Shown in pieces: positions 48,966-60,880 of a DNA stretch of 64,000 nucleotides (the stretch's first letter is position 1; the number at the start of each line of letters is the position of its first letter). Under the pieces are notes generated by a model. That model saw only the letters and a list, made by a program, of their open reading frames with translations, was not told where the DNA came from and searched no databases. A program made the translations under genes and the position numbers. The stretch is taken from contig CP136062.1 of NCBI GenBank assembly GCA_032622095.1, forward strand, positions 151,398,875 to 151,462,874, given 5' to 3'. This stretch comes from Siphonodentalium dalli. Taxonomy: Eukaryota; Mollusca; Scaphopoda; Gadilida; Siphonodentaliidae.

Positions 48966-50029
48966 TCTTGTTTTATATGTATGGATTGGAAATGCTTATA
49001 CGATATTGTCAGATATCTTTTGGTGCAATGGACTATGATTATCCTGCTTGAAATGAGACTTACCATTATCACTCTAATTCATATAATAGGCTATTTTGTA
49101 AAATTCAAGTGAGTCACATACATAATATACTACATGTAGTACAGAAACAATGTCTATTAAGTTAGTAATTTCTATTTATAGTACTAATCTCTATGTTAAT
49201 TTTTCATTTGGTATTATGATATCCCACCTGATAACCAGGTTGATTTGATCAAATTGTTAATGTTCCTGTACTGTATTCGATTGAAATACTGAAGTCTGAA
49301 GGCTGAATGATAACAAACCTGAACTCAAACTATTTGAAGTTTTCACAGATGAAAGCTAGATAAAGCCAAACATACTTTACAGTGCGGTATGATTCCAACT
49401 GTTAAACTTAAATCTTTTTGTAAACTTAAATTTCTTATGGCAATACATATAAATATATTAATGTTTTGCATCTTGTTATGATATGAATTGGGACCTAAAT
49501 TTTTTTTAAAAAGCGGAAACAAACGTCTTTTTTGTTTAGGCCTTAGTGCCCAGAAATTATCATTTTTATATCCGAACAAATCAACATAATTATATTTGGA
49601 ACCAAAACATTCGTTTCACGATCAGATCGGATGGCCACACCAGCGGAATGCATGGTATTCTGTGTGACCTTGGTTCTTCGTTGGAATGATGCTGGTTTAT
49701 GCAGTCTCGTTTTATTCATATATAAGTTCTGGTAATTGTCATTTTAAACTGAGGTAGAACACGCAGAAACCGAACTTTACCCACAACGCTGTTTTCTTGG
49801 TATTCATTATACAATGATCCGCACACCGCGGAGATATATGTTAAAATATCAAAGGAAGAGTGTATTATTTGCGTCAGAATGGGCGGGGGGTTGTGAGATT
49901 GTGACCCGTCGATCGATGATGTGATATTTGTTTTCCCAATCTATGTGTTATTCGCTTGGTTTGATATACTATTAATCATTAAATATGTGTGTTTATATTA
50001 TATACTTTTGAGCAACAATCAGAGACGTG

Positions 50030-51139
50030 GCGACCGGAGGGGTTTGGGGGTGTCTCACCCCCCCCCCCCAACTTTGGTAAAAATTTCCAACAGTTGGAAA
50101 TTTCATACCTGCCAAAGCATTAGTTGTAAATTTCACACCAACAATAGGTTGAACATGTTATTGTAGTTTGATTTTCAAACAATTTATGGGGGGGGGAATT
50201 AATTGTTTTTGGACCAATATTTGCATATTTTCCTATTTTTTGTCAAAATTTTGGATTGAAATGGTCATCAGTTGGAAATGTTCCAACCTTAGGGGGGTGA
50301 CAGGTTGGAAATTTCCAACACTTGGAAAGCTTGTGTCCTGGTCCCTTCCCGTGGTCAGTCAAAAACTGCTATAGTTAATTTAAGAAAACAATATTGTCAT
50401 ACATTTGGTCAACATTGTCATTGGAATTGTCATCAGTTGGAAATTTTCCAACCTAAGTGGGGTTTCAGGTTTGAAATTTCCAACTTTAGGAAGGCTTGAG
50501 GCTAGTCTAGATGCTAGGATTTTGCCATTTTCTTGTTCAGATTTCAAAATTTTCGCACACCGGGCCGAACCATGGTCGGCACGGTGTGTCATTGGCACTC
50601 CCCCGTTGCGAATACAAAACTGCTAATTAGTTTAACAAAATAATATTTTACTACATTTGGTAAATATGTGGACTGAAATGGTCATCAGTTGGAGAATTTT
50701 CCAACCTGGGAGATATGAGGTTTGAAATGTCCAACACTAGGAAAGCTTCAGTTGAGGCCAGTCTAAATGCTAGGAGTTGCGATTTTCTTGTATAGTTTTC
50801 AAAATGTTCTCATACCGGGCTGAACAACCATATAGTCAGTCCGGTGTGTCCTGGTCTCTTGTCCGTAGCCGTGTGCATTTGTCTGGAGTTAGACCACTAT
50901 AGATGTTAGGATTTATGCAATTTTTCAGGTTAAAATATCTGAATGTTCTCATACCGGGTATTTAGAACCATGGTTTATGAATATATAGGATATTAGTCCT
51001 GAACACTGAGGTTCAATGGGGTGCAAATGGAATGATGCAATACTTATGTGTTTGTCTGATTCTGATTCAAGGGGGTGTAGTTGGAATTTCCCAAGGTGGA
51101 CACCCCCCCCCCAACGGATACCCTCTAACCACGTCCCTG
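50030..51139. mobile_element. Non-autonomous hAT-type element, complete, with perfect 8-bp target duplication
   Basis: 1110 bp from CAGAGACGTGG to CCACGTCCCTG. It is flanked by the direct 8-mer GCAACAAT at 50022-50029 and 51140-51147. Interior blocks match 9041-10206. It ends 88 bp before the duplicated site closes and 96 bp before exon 5. No transposase. Confidence 0.88.
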
Positions 51140-51235
51140 GCAACAATGAATAACTTGTTATTAATTTGCCCAGTCTCATGAGTTGTATATTTTCAACCAA
51201 GTTGAGATAATAGTATTTGTTTCCTTTTGTTGTAG

Positions 51236-51428
51236 TCGGGCATCGCCTCTCCTGATTATCCAGAACAGTTGTTGGTTGCGCTCGAACCGGAAGCTGCGTC
51301 AATTTTCTGCAGAAAGCTGCGCATGTACCAGCTCATCCCAGAACACGCCGAGAGAAGGCCGTTATCAGCGAGCACAGACTCAACGGGGCCTCTTGATTTA
51401 CACGCTGCCGTCGATAATTTGACGAAAG
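51236..51428 (+). CDS. HSPA12-like gene exon 5: conserved EPEAAS helix
   Basis: Residues 1387-1450, phase 0 in, phase 1 out (acceptor ttccttttgttgtag, donor AAAG|gtaaga). SGIASPDYPEQLLVALEPEA and ASIFCRKLRMYQLI align with vertebrate HSPA12. The EPEAAS core (residues 1403-1408) corresponds to the Hsp70 NEPTAA connect motif. The C-terminal part (LSASTDSTGPLDLHAAVDNL) belongs to a variable loop in HSPA12 proteins. A hAT-type element ends 96 bp upstream. Confidence 0.9.
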
Positions 51429-51835
51429 GTAAGACGTTTGCTCTGTATTATGGAACTGCGGAAGCATGGAATACGTACCATTATGATATTACCTTGTTGA
51501 CACTTTATTCTCCGTTGTGATTGTAATATATTCATGTTTTGTGACGAGTCCTGCAGTTTTATAGATTCTGATTATGTTGTTTCCCGCGATTATGGCAAAT
51601 ACGAATGTGGTTTAACAAATCATGCACAGTAGACGACCCCCCCCCCATTATTGCACCGTATATATTTATCATATTTTAAATTGTCAGCATGTGCTATGTT
51701 CCATTGCTGAGACACGATTATTGTATAATGTTACCTACTTTAAAGAGCATCACTTTTTCCACACTGTCACTAAGTCGCGATATTATAGCAAAACAGCACT
51801 TTAACAATATAGGAATTTGTTTCGCTTACACAACA

Positions 51836-52212
51836 CCCTTTACCCAACAGAAGGGCCCTGTGCCAATGCATTCTCTTATATATGCGAGTCGACCATAGGT
51901 CGCCTCGCATATATAAGAGAATGCATTGGCTTAACACATTAAAAATTATAAAATTGTTAAAGAATATAAGAAAAAATGGTAAAAAAAAGATTTTTTTTAG
52001 GCCAATGCATTCTCTTATATATGCGAGGCGACCTATGGTCGACTCGCATATATAAGAGAATGCATTGGCACAGGGCATAACTGTAACTATCACAATGTGG
52101 TCAAGGAGCCGGTTCCAATGATATCCATATTTGTATGGTTCTATTGAGACAGACCGAAGATATTTTAGGCTGTTGAAGCTTTATTTGTCCGGTTTGTTGG
52201 GTAAAGGGTTAA
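51836..52212. mobile_element. TTAA-type MITE carrying the palindromic module, copy 2 (inverted)
   Basis: Runs from CCCTTTACCCAACAGAAGG to TTGGGTAAAGGGTTAA; the left TTAA is not intact (aaca). Inside, two palindromic modules (51848-51930 and 51990-52072) and ctgtaactatcacaatgtgg, ggttctattgagacagacc repeat the contents of 32755-33102 in inverse orientation. Confidence 0.8.
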
Positions 52213-52655
52213 TCAAACCATTCAAAATAGTAAGCTTTAGAATAAAGGGTCATTTTTTGCAATATATACATTTTGGATAAATAGTATGAATAAATGAATA
52301 GTTATATGAAATTATCTAGAGGAACGACACTGCGCCAAATTATTTCCCGTCGTTCGGTAGTGAGGATGCAATTAGTTGTATACATGTACTAACATTTGTG
52401 GTTAATTTGGCCAAAATGACTGCACTCTCACAATGTCACTTCACATATAAAGTGGAAATGTATGACTATCAAACGTTTCTATGTTATATATACAAGAATG
52501 GACATCATGAATGCGATTGATGTTGAATGATAACTCCAGAGAAAAAGTAAAATACATTGATGTACTCATATTGTTTCTCCCTAAATTTTGTAATTGAACA
52601 CCGTGTTGCTTCAAGGCATGGCTTCATGTCCCTATATATACACTGGTAATTACAG

Positions 52656-52730
52656 GACAGAACGATTCAGCAGATGGTAAGGTATTTGAGGACTCTCTTC
52701 CTCAGAGTACCGTGGAGAACCTAATTAGAG
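52656..52730 (+). CDS. HSPA12-like gene exon 6: short linker exon with two possible donors
   Basis: Residues 1451-1475, phase 1 at both ends. Its product ends VFEDSLPQSTVENLIR, which resembles the vertebrate segment just before the phosphate-2 strand. The donor used here is AGAG|gtttgt (52731), a weak site. An in-frame, better-scoring donor GATG|gtaagg lies at 52677 and would leave a 21-nt microexon (52656-52676). Both keep phase 1, so both isoforms are readable. The resemblance to vertebrate sequence favours the longer form. Confidence 0.65.
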
Positions 52731-52752
52731 GTTTGTTATCCCTGGATCTATA

Positions 52753-53097
52753 TCTCGTGTCCCTGTAGTTCATGGTGAATGATACTTGCATGTGTATTAA
52801 CATAGCGGGTCTCGTGTCCGTATAGGTCATGGTTAATGGTACCTGCATGTGTATTAACATAGCGGGTCTCGTGTCCCGTAGGGTTATGGTTAATGGTACC
52901 TGCATGTATGTGTATTAACATAGCGGGTCTCGTGTCCGTAGGTCATGGTTAATGGTACCTGCATGTGTATTAACATAGCGGGTCTCGTGTCCGTATGTCA
53001 TGGTTAATGGTACCTGCATGTGTATTAACATAGCGGGTCTCGTGTCCCGTAGGGTTATGGTTAATGGTACCTGGATGTATGTGTATTAACATAGCGG
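52753..53097. repeat. 55-60-bp minisatellite, six copies
   Basis: Units tctcgtgtccgtaggtcatg, ggttaatggtacctgcatgt and gtattaacatagcggg, at 52753, 52808, 52867, 52927, 52982 and 53038. It starts 22 bp after the donor of exon 6. Confidence 0.9.
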
Positions 53098-53580
53098 ATT
53101 GGCTAACACATGTTCTGGCATTAGCCTGTCGTTAGCGTCTTGTGTTTCACTAACATGTACGAAGTATGTTGGCTACTAACACCTAACATTTTAGTGGATG
53201 CGTCAGTAAGGTAGTAATTATTGAAAAAAATCGACAGTTAAGGTGTACAGTACATAAAGAGTGTGTGATAAGCCGATTAATATGATTCAACAGAAATCCT
53301 GGAAACTGACCAGGGTTAATTCACCAAGAGTTACCGCGAACCACTGAGAATCGCCGCAAAACAACAACTGCTTAGAATAATTTACGCCATTTCGATGTAT
53401 TATATAACAGCATCAACTAAATATTGATAATTATCTTATCTTGATTTGTCCAAACTTTTATTGACCGCAAAAATGGCAATTTGTGAAATTTGTAGACCTA
53501 TTTGTATGCAATGTGATGCGGTCGTATATTGTGAGGTTTGTATTGACTGCTACATGTATACCACCATGTTTATTACATCA

Positions 53581-54100
53581 TAGCGCCCTCCTATCCTCGC
53601 TACTCAAGCTCTCGGTGTTGAGTGGGTCACCATAGCGCCCTCCTATCCTCGCCACTCAAGCTCTCGGTGTTGAGTGGGTCACCATAGCGCCCTCCTATCC
53701 TCGCTACTCAAGCTCTCGGTGTTGAGTGGGTCACAATAGCGCCCTCCTGTCCTCGCTACTCAGGCTCTCGATTTCGAGTGGGTCACCATGTTTATTACAT
53801 CATAGCGCCCTCCTTTCCTCGCTACTCAAGCTCTCGATGTCGAGTGGGTCACCATGTTTATTACATCATAGCGCCCTCCTATCCTCGCTACTCAAGCTCT
53901 CGGTGTTGAGTGGGTCACAATAGCGCCCTCCTATCCTCGCTACTCAGGCTCTCGATGTCGAGTGGGTCACCATGTTTATTACATCATAGCGCCCTCCTTT
54001 CCTCGCTACTCAAACTCTCGGTGTTGAGTGGGTCATCATAGCGCCCTCCTTTCCTCGCTACTCGGGCTCTCGGTGTTGAGTGGGTCACTCCGAATCACTC
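53581..54100. repeat. ~52-bp minisatellite, about ten copies, with 73-bp variants
   Basis: Unit catagcgccctcctatcctc, gctactcaagctctcgg, tgttgagtgggtcac. Some copies carry an extra catgtttattacat. Higher-order alternation of the two lengths is visible. Confidence 0.9.
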
Positions 54101-54189
54101 TCCCAAACATCGCCACGCAGTGTTGAATGTTTTGCTTATCACACACTCTTTACATACTGTATGTTTAATCATATGTACACTTATTATTT

Positions 54190-54570
54190 GGGGATTATAA
54201 CTAAAAGAACCAAATAACATCTTTTATCACATAATTTGCCCATAAAAGCAGTTTCATACTTATCTGTAAGACACACGTTTAATATTAGCGCGTGTGATGA
54301 CGTCACGCCGTTCTTTAAATGACTTGCGATTGCTGCAGTTTATGATTGTTGTTTTCGATGAATACTTCGCGTTGCTTCGCGTTTAATTGATCATGTGATA
54401 AAACTTAAAAAGGTATCTCACACTCGTTCTATTTTATATGTAATTTATCAACCTCGTCCATTAAATTCTATTTGAGCCTCGGTAAACCTCGGCTCAATTT
54501 GAATTCAGTGAACTCGGTTGATAAATTCCGTATAGAATAGAAACTCATGAGAGATCCTCTATAGATGAAT
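54190..54570. mobile_element. Palindromic MITE, inverted copy of 26517-26830
   Basis: ggtaaacctcggctcaa (centre), gatgacgtcacgccg, aatacttcgcgttgcttcgcg and gagatcctctatag match the other copy in inverse. Full-length by comparison. Confidence 0.65.
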
Positions 54571-54974
54571 GGATTTTTCCGCTAAGCTACAATTGCAAAA
54601 CGCTTTAAATTTTATATTTGGCTTCAGTTGATTCTGTCAGATTTTAATTTGGTACGCATGAACTCCTTACATGGTAGCATCCTACATTTAGTAATGACAA
54701 TGATGGAATGACACCTGGTTTGTTGAATTCACTAACTCACTCCCGCATGGTGTCTGTCTGCCTGTCTCATCTCATCCATCATGAAATTTTGCGCATCTCG
54801 GTAAAAGATAACACAATTGAGTGATATTTATTCGTCAGACCCAAACATTTTCATGACAATTTGGAATTGTGGCTTTCTGAATGTATAAATACCACTCTCA
54901 TTATAATGATTTGCTAAATTTGAATATGTTTTATTATTTAGTGGATTATATATGTCGTGTAATTTGCTTGATAT

Positions 54975-56045
54975 AATTATACCCCCTTTAAAAAAAAAGG
55001 GGGGGGGGGGTATACTGTTTTGCACCTGTCCGTCCGTCCGTCCGTCCGTCCGTCCGTGCGTGCGTCCGTGAGTCCGTACGTCCGTCCGATGTCTGTTCGT
55101 GTCATAACTTGAACAGTAGTGCTCGGATCTCAATGAAATTAGTTATGGATGTTCACTATTATGAGGACATTAAATAGAGGGTTCCATCGTTTTGTTTGGA
55201 TTTTCCATTCTAGAGTTATTCATCTTTGTTTATCTTGAAATGTTGGCTTTTTGGTCCACCTGGTGTCTGTTCATGTCATAACCTGAACAGTAGTGCTCGG
55301 ATCTCAATGAAATTTTGTATGGATGTTCACTACTAGGAGGACATTCGATAGAGGGTTCCATCGTTTTGTTCGGATTTTCCATTCTAGAGTTATACATCTT
55401 TGTTCATCTGGAAATGTCGGCTTTTTGGTTCGTCTGGTGTCTGTTCATGTTGTAACTTCGACAGTTGTACTGGGATCTCAATGGGATTTGGTATGGATGT
55501 TCACTACTATGCGGACATTAAAAAGAGGGTTCCATCGTTTTGTTCCGCTTTTCCATTCTAGAGTTATTCATCTTTGTTCATCTGGAAATGTTGGCTTTTT
55601 GGTCCGTCTGGTGTCTGTTCATGTCGTAACTTCAACAGTTGTGCTGGGATCTCAATGGAATTTGGTATAGATGTTCACTGCTATGAGGACATTCAATAGG
55701 GAGTTCCATTGTTCTGTTCTGCTTTTCCATTCTAGAGTAATTCATCTTTGTTTATCTGGAAATGTTGGCTGTTTGATCCATCCGATGTCTGTTCAGCTCA
55801 TAACTTGAACAGTAATGCTCGGATCTCAATGAAATGTTTTATGGATGTTCACCACTATGATGACATTTAATGGCACATTCAAATGTTTGTTTTGGTTTGT
55901 TGTTCTATAGTTATTCATCTTTGTTTATATGAACATGCTGATTTCTGGGTCCATATGTCTGAGTATAGCCATCATAAGTTATAGATGTGCCCACACTAGG
56001 CGGTATGCCATGAGGGGGTATGCACCGGACGACAGTCCATCTCTT
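54975..56045. repeat. ~175-bp tandem repeat, about five copies, with hairpin leader
   Basis: Starts tacccccttt.aaaaaaaaggggggggggta and a cgtccgtc microsatellite, then repeats gtctgttcatgtcataactt and ctatgaggacattaaatagagg. Ends ggtatgcaccggacgacag. Sister of 48110-48965. Confidence 0.85.
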
Positions 56046-56094
56046 GTTAGCATTAAACTTGTTACGCGGCGTCCATGCAACATCCCTGTATTGT

Positions 56095-56982
56095 TATCCC
56101 CCGTCAAATTGAAAATTTGCGGGGGATATAGGAATGAGTTCCGTCCGTCTGTCCGTCCGTCCCAAATTTGTAAGAGTCATAACTTGAACAAGTGTCAACG
56201 GATTTCAAAGATTTGTGGTATATGAGTTCACCTGACCATTACCTAGAGTGAGTTCGCAAGCCAGATCCGGCCGGTTATTTTTACCAGAGTTATTGGACTT
56301 TGATTATTCTTTTTGTCGAATTTACCAAATAGCAAATAGACGACGTCACAGGGCTCATTTCCACAAATCTCAACGGATTTTAAAGATATTTGGTATATGA
56401 CTTTACCTGACCATTACCTAGAATGAGTTCGCAAGCCAGGTCCGGCCGGATATTTTTACCGGAGTTATTGGACTTTGTTTATTATTTTTGTCGAATTTAC
56501 CAAATATCAAATAGACGACGTCACAGGGCTCATTTCCACAAATGTCAATAGATTTCAAAGATTTTTGGTATATGAGTTCACATGACTAGTATCTAGAACG
56601 AGTTTGCAAACCAGGTCCGGCCGGATATTTTCAGCAGAGTTATTGGACTTTGTTTATTTTTGTGTGTGCAAATGGACGACGTCACAGGGATCATTTCCAC
56701 AAATATCAACGGATTTCAAAGATTTTTGGTATATGAGTTCACATGACCAGTATCTAAAACGAGTTCGCAAACCAGGAACGGCCGGATATTTTCAGCAGAG
56801 TTATTGGACTTTGTTTATTATTTTTAGTGCAAATGGACAACGTCACATGACTAATTCCCACAAATGTCAGTCCTAAAATGAGTTCGCAAGCCAGGCTTTT
56901 TGACAAAATCCCACCTCTTGTTGAGAATGCACTTCCCCAACTGCACATTTCGGCGGGGGATACCGCCGTCTGCGACTGCTTG
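56095..56982. repeat. ~170-bp tandem repeat, four copies, with gcgggggata ends
   Basis: Opens tatcccccgtcaaattgaaaatttgcggggga and closes ggcgggggataccgccgtctgcgactgc. Units share atttccacaaat.tcaacgg, atttcaaagatttttggtat, gagttcacatgaccag and ggccggatatttt. A hairpin-bounded array like the two above but of another sequence family. From 56983 to 58500 nothing further is recognised, apart from poly-C at 58069-58081. Confidence 0.85.
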
Positions 56983-58555
56983 TTTATATAGAAGCAACGC
57001 TAGTTAAACTTCTGGAATATGCTCGAAAAAACTAATTTGGATTGGTTACTGGGTTGGTTGGTTGGTAATTATAATTGGATGCGAATGCAGCGTCACTTCT
57101 GTCGTGATGCCAAATCACGGCGTTGTCATTTTTATGGGAGGAAAAATCACACGGAAGATTAATTTAACTATGGAACAACGACGTTTCGCGCAGAAACAAC
57201 TTACCCCAACAAACATCTGGTAAATATCCCTGCGACCACACATGTAGACTAAACTCAAGAGAGACAAATCCACCCATTTGTGTGGCAACTCATTCCCCTC
57301 TCGGTGCATGGAGCTATTACTGTTTCCATCTTGTGTAGCAACTTTCCCCTTTTGGTATATACGGGTACTTTCATGCCCCCTGTAGGGTGGCAAGATATTT
57401 AACCGTTTTGGGTTGGCAATTCTACGACATTCAAGTGGTGGATTCTCAACTTTAGCCTTTAGGGGTTGTATTCAAGTAATTTTAACCCACTGTGGTTGGT
57501 TCCACAACTAGCTGGTCGGTTATTCCTAACACCCTTGGTTGGTAACATTAAAGGCCCACTCAATTTTCACATTATATACAACATATTCCATAGTATATAA
57601 CATTTTACCCCAGAATATCATTATTCCCCTTCCATTGAGAATAATAGACTGGCATTATTTTGTTGGGATTCCGATATCTGATTTTGGTCGGGATGTCTCG
57701 AAACACCACCGCAATCCCGTCGGAGTCGGAAATCCCCAATACTCCCGACCAAATATCCAATGAGATTTAAGCGGAATCCCAACCGAATTCCCGGGATATG
57801 TTCTACGGATTATAGTTACTGAAACTCGGTGGACATCGGAAGTAGACAAGAAAAGTCGCACATGCGCTATATCAACTTGAGCATACGCGATCTCTAAACT
57901 TCGTCTGTATGCGTCTGGACGGAGTACAACACTAAATAGTCTAGCTTGTATGGTGATTTGACAAGGTCTGCATGATTCGGTCTCTTCGGTGACGTAACTT
58001 GGTTCTATCACTCTACGAATGGTTCGTCCTTATACGAGGATCGTTGCATACAGATCAAAGTTTTAGACCCCCCCCCCCCCCACCCATTGCAGTGCACATA
58101 CAACACAACACATTTTAATTCAATTACATTCAAAGTTTCCAATTCCAACACAAGGGTGTTTGTTACGTGACTATTCAAAAGTTATCTGGAAACGAACAAT
58201 GTCCAGTTCCATCATGTCCGAAACTGAATACTAAAACGGAGCTATATATAAAGCCACTGTCCATGATGTTGAATTTTGTGTTCTGCATGGGGCGAACATG
58301 GCATCCATGCAGGCATGCTGAACAGTTGGTACCCACTACTTCAGAACGAGCAGTTCCAAATGATCACAAAGACAAATTGATTGTATAGGATGCGATAATT
58401 AGTGAATGTCCTTAACTTTAAGCATATTTTAATGTATATGAAGATAATATTTACAAATACAAATGGATTGAGGCTCAAGATTTTACATCGTACATGGAAC
58501 CTCTATCCTGCTTATATGGAGCCTCGCTCCTGACCTATCATCTGAACATACCCCT

Positions 58556-58671
58556 ACTCTTCCAGGTTCTCGGTATATGGTAGTAGATTGTGGCGGATGT
58601 ACAGTTGATATATACTCTTCCAGGTTCTCGGTATATGGTAGTAGATTGTGGCGGTGGGACAGTTGATATAA
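58556..58671 (+). repeat. 58-bp tandem duplication across the exon 7 acceptor
   Basis: The block tactcttccag|gttctcggtat...gttgatata occurs at 58556-58613 and again at 58614-58671. In the upstream copy, GGC GGT GGG ACA has become ggcggatgtaca, so Gly-Gly-Gly-Thr would read Gly-Gly-Cys-Thr. Use of the first acceptor (exon start at 58566) shifts the frame and meets a stop within about 35 codons; the second acceptor gives the intact ATPase strand. The duplication is young, with only a few differences. Confidence 0.9.
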
Positions 58672-58746
58672 CAGTACACGAGCTGGACGATGCCGGGAAG
58701 ATGACGGAGTTGTACAAAGCAACTGGTGGACCATATGGGTCGATAG
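58624..58746 (+). CDS. HSPA12-like gene exon 7: phosphate-2 motif
   Basis: Residues 1476-1516, phase 1 at both ends (donor ATAG|gtatga). [20 protein letters not shown] is the phosphate-2 / DxGGGT motif of Hsp70 (Asp at residue 1483). It is followed by [16 protein letters not shown], near-identical in type to vertebrate HSPA12. The true acceptor is the second of two (cag at 58621-58623), because the first copy loses both frame and the Gly triplet. Confidence 0.9.
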
Positions 58747-59639
58747 GTATGATAATTATTACACCCCTGGTCACGCGGTCCTCCATGCTAATGTGTTATG
58801 ATACTGGTTGGTCTTGCTATGATGCTGTAGGAAAACCGATGCTGTTAACAAAAAGTACCGTTATATTCTTCAATTTGTCTTTTTCGCGGTGTTCCGATAA
58901 TCTGAACATATCAAGGAAAAGCCATGATGTGAATCAAAATTTCTTCAACTGTACGCGAAATATTGAAACACAATATATAGTTGTATCAGTTGTTGCAAAT
59001 CGACTATAATCAAGGTGGTTATTAACATCGTTTTGCAAACACCAGCGCAGCCATTGTTGCATGTTTCAAAAATAAATATGTTCTTGAATGTTTCATACAG
59101 ACACTGGATTTTTCTAAAATCTCTCGGATTAGCCAAACACCTGGAACATGAAAACTTTAGATAAAAATAACGGTACTTTTTCGTAACGGTATCAGTTTGT
59201 CCTATCGTTACCATAGCAAGACTCACCAACATAATAGCAGACTAACATGACCACTTGACCAGGTGTGTGATATCTATATTGCAGCAGCCAAGAATCTTGC
59301 CCGAAACCATTAAGATACCTGCGAAATTTCGACATGAACTTTAGACATTTGATTAAATGTTGTTATATATATAGACAGAAAGAAGGTATTACCGTTTTGT
59401 CAAAACTAAAGAAGATTACATACATGTGTCACGTTCGACATATCACTGTTGACCACTAGGTTGATATATTTGCTGATCGGGTTTCCCTTTGCATTAATTG
59501 TCTGTAGGTCGGCACACGTAACGGATAATCCTCCTTAGACATTTTACCATTGGAAAATTTGGCAAGCGGCAGCGCGAACCCTGCTCATTGACGCTGTTGT
59601 GGTTACACGACATTGAATGTGTGTTCTCTTCCATTTCAG

Positions 59640-59842
59640 GGGTTGATTTCGAGTTCGAGAAACTACTGTGCTCGATTTTCGGAAATGAGTTTATCGAGAA
59701 GTACAAAGTGGAGAAGCCAGCTGGGTGGTTAGATCTTATGATAGCATTCGAATCGAGAAAACAGTCGGCGAGTCCCCACAAAAAGAGTCCATTAAACGTA
59801 TCACTTCCGTTCTCGTTCATCAACCATTACAAGAATGTCAAG
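59640..59842 (+). CDS. HSPA12-like gene exon 8: ATPase subdomain IIB
   Basis: Residues 1517-1584, phase 1 in, phase 0 out (acceptor tcttccatttcag, donor AAG|gtatat). [20 protein letters not shown], then [15 protein letters not shown] and [15 protein letters not shown]. The AFESRK and LPFSFI blocks are HSPA12 hallmarks. Good pyrimidine tract. The stretch 58747-59639 before it has no recognisable element. Confidence 0.9.
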
Positions 59843-60711
59843 GTATATGTTCATTTTCTGGAAGTTTATTATATTCCAAGCATGGGCAAACTTTCACAGA
59901 ATCCGAACTATTCCTCTACAGTAGGAAATTGTTTTTTCGTTTAGTATTTATATTATCAATACCATGTTTGCATACAATTTTGGTGCGTTGTCAAAATTTA
60001 CTAGAAAACTTGCAGTCAATTTTGGTGCGTTACTGCAGGTTACTGCAAGAGGATGTCGGAATCTATTTTGAAATATAGCATACTTATCAACTATTTTTGG
60101 CCTTAAAAATTAGATGTAATGTGGAAAAGAGTTCCGGACATGTAGGCGGGGGTGGGTGGGACATCATCTCAAAAATAAGTTTTTGTCCGCAAGTTTAAAT
60201 TTGTGTTTCATATGCCTTTTTTTCATAATATATCATCAATTTTGACCCAGAAATGACCATAAACATTGTATACTTAAGTATATACTACATAGATCAGCAT
60301 ATATTTTTATAAAGGAGTGGGGTACATGCATCACTTCAGAACCCACATTCAACCCCTCTGCTGGATGCATAGAATTCATCACTGTTCCAGATTGTGACCC
60401 GAAAAATATTTGGCACTATCGGCTGCGAATTATAAAAAAAACCTGTTGCAAAACAAAAATGGGGGTGGTGTGTGCCAAGATAGGTCAAATGAAAAAAAGC
60501 GCCTATGTGTCCGGAACGTTTGTCCATCACCCACTGTCAACATGGTTATTTTCTTATTATACTGTCGCCGGTATATCTGTTTATTTTCTTATTATACGGT
60601 TGCCGGTATATCTGTTTTATTTTCGTATTTAAATATATATATATACGGTTGCCTGTATGTATATATATTTATTTTCTTATTATATACGGTTGCCGGTCTA
60701 TATGTTTTCAG

Positions 60712-60880
60712 AAGAAGGACGTTGCTCGAGCGATTAAGAAGTACGGTGATAAGAACATCATGTGGTCGTTTGACGGAATGTTACGATTATCGCCGACAGC
60801 GATGAGTAACCTGTTCGTCGATACACTGGACAAAATAAACGCCACTATTGAAGAAGTGCTGAAGAAAGACGAAGTTCATG
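60712..60880 (+). CDS. HSPA12-like gene exon 9
   Basis: Residues 1585-1640, phase 0 in, phase 1 out (acceptor tatatgttttcag, donor CATG|gtaaga). Contains ARAIKKYGDKNIMWSFDGML followed by RLSPTAMSNLF and a helix IEEVLKKDEVHG. It corresponds to the vertebrate segment with Trp-Ser-x-x-Gly-Met-Leu-Arg-Met-Ser. The intron before it carries a tandem ttattttcttattatacggttgccggtat repeat (60550-60700). Confidence 0.9.

Noticed and set aside
57655-58011. 118-codon minus-strand frame
   Set aside because: No family match, no splice context and internal short repeats (gggattcc, ccgaccaaa); it is probably chance.
58566-58623. Upstream copy of the exon 7 start as an additional coding exon
   Set aside because: Reading through it shifts the frame and reaches a stop; it also breaks the GGGT motif.
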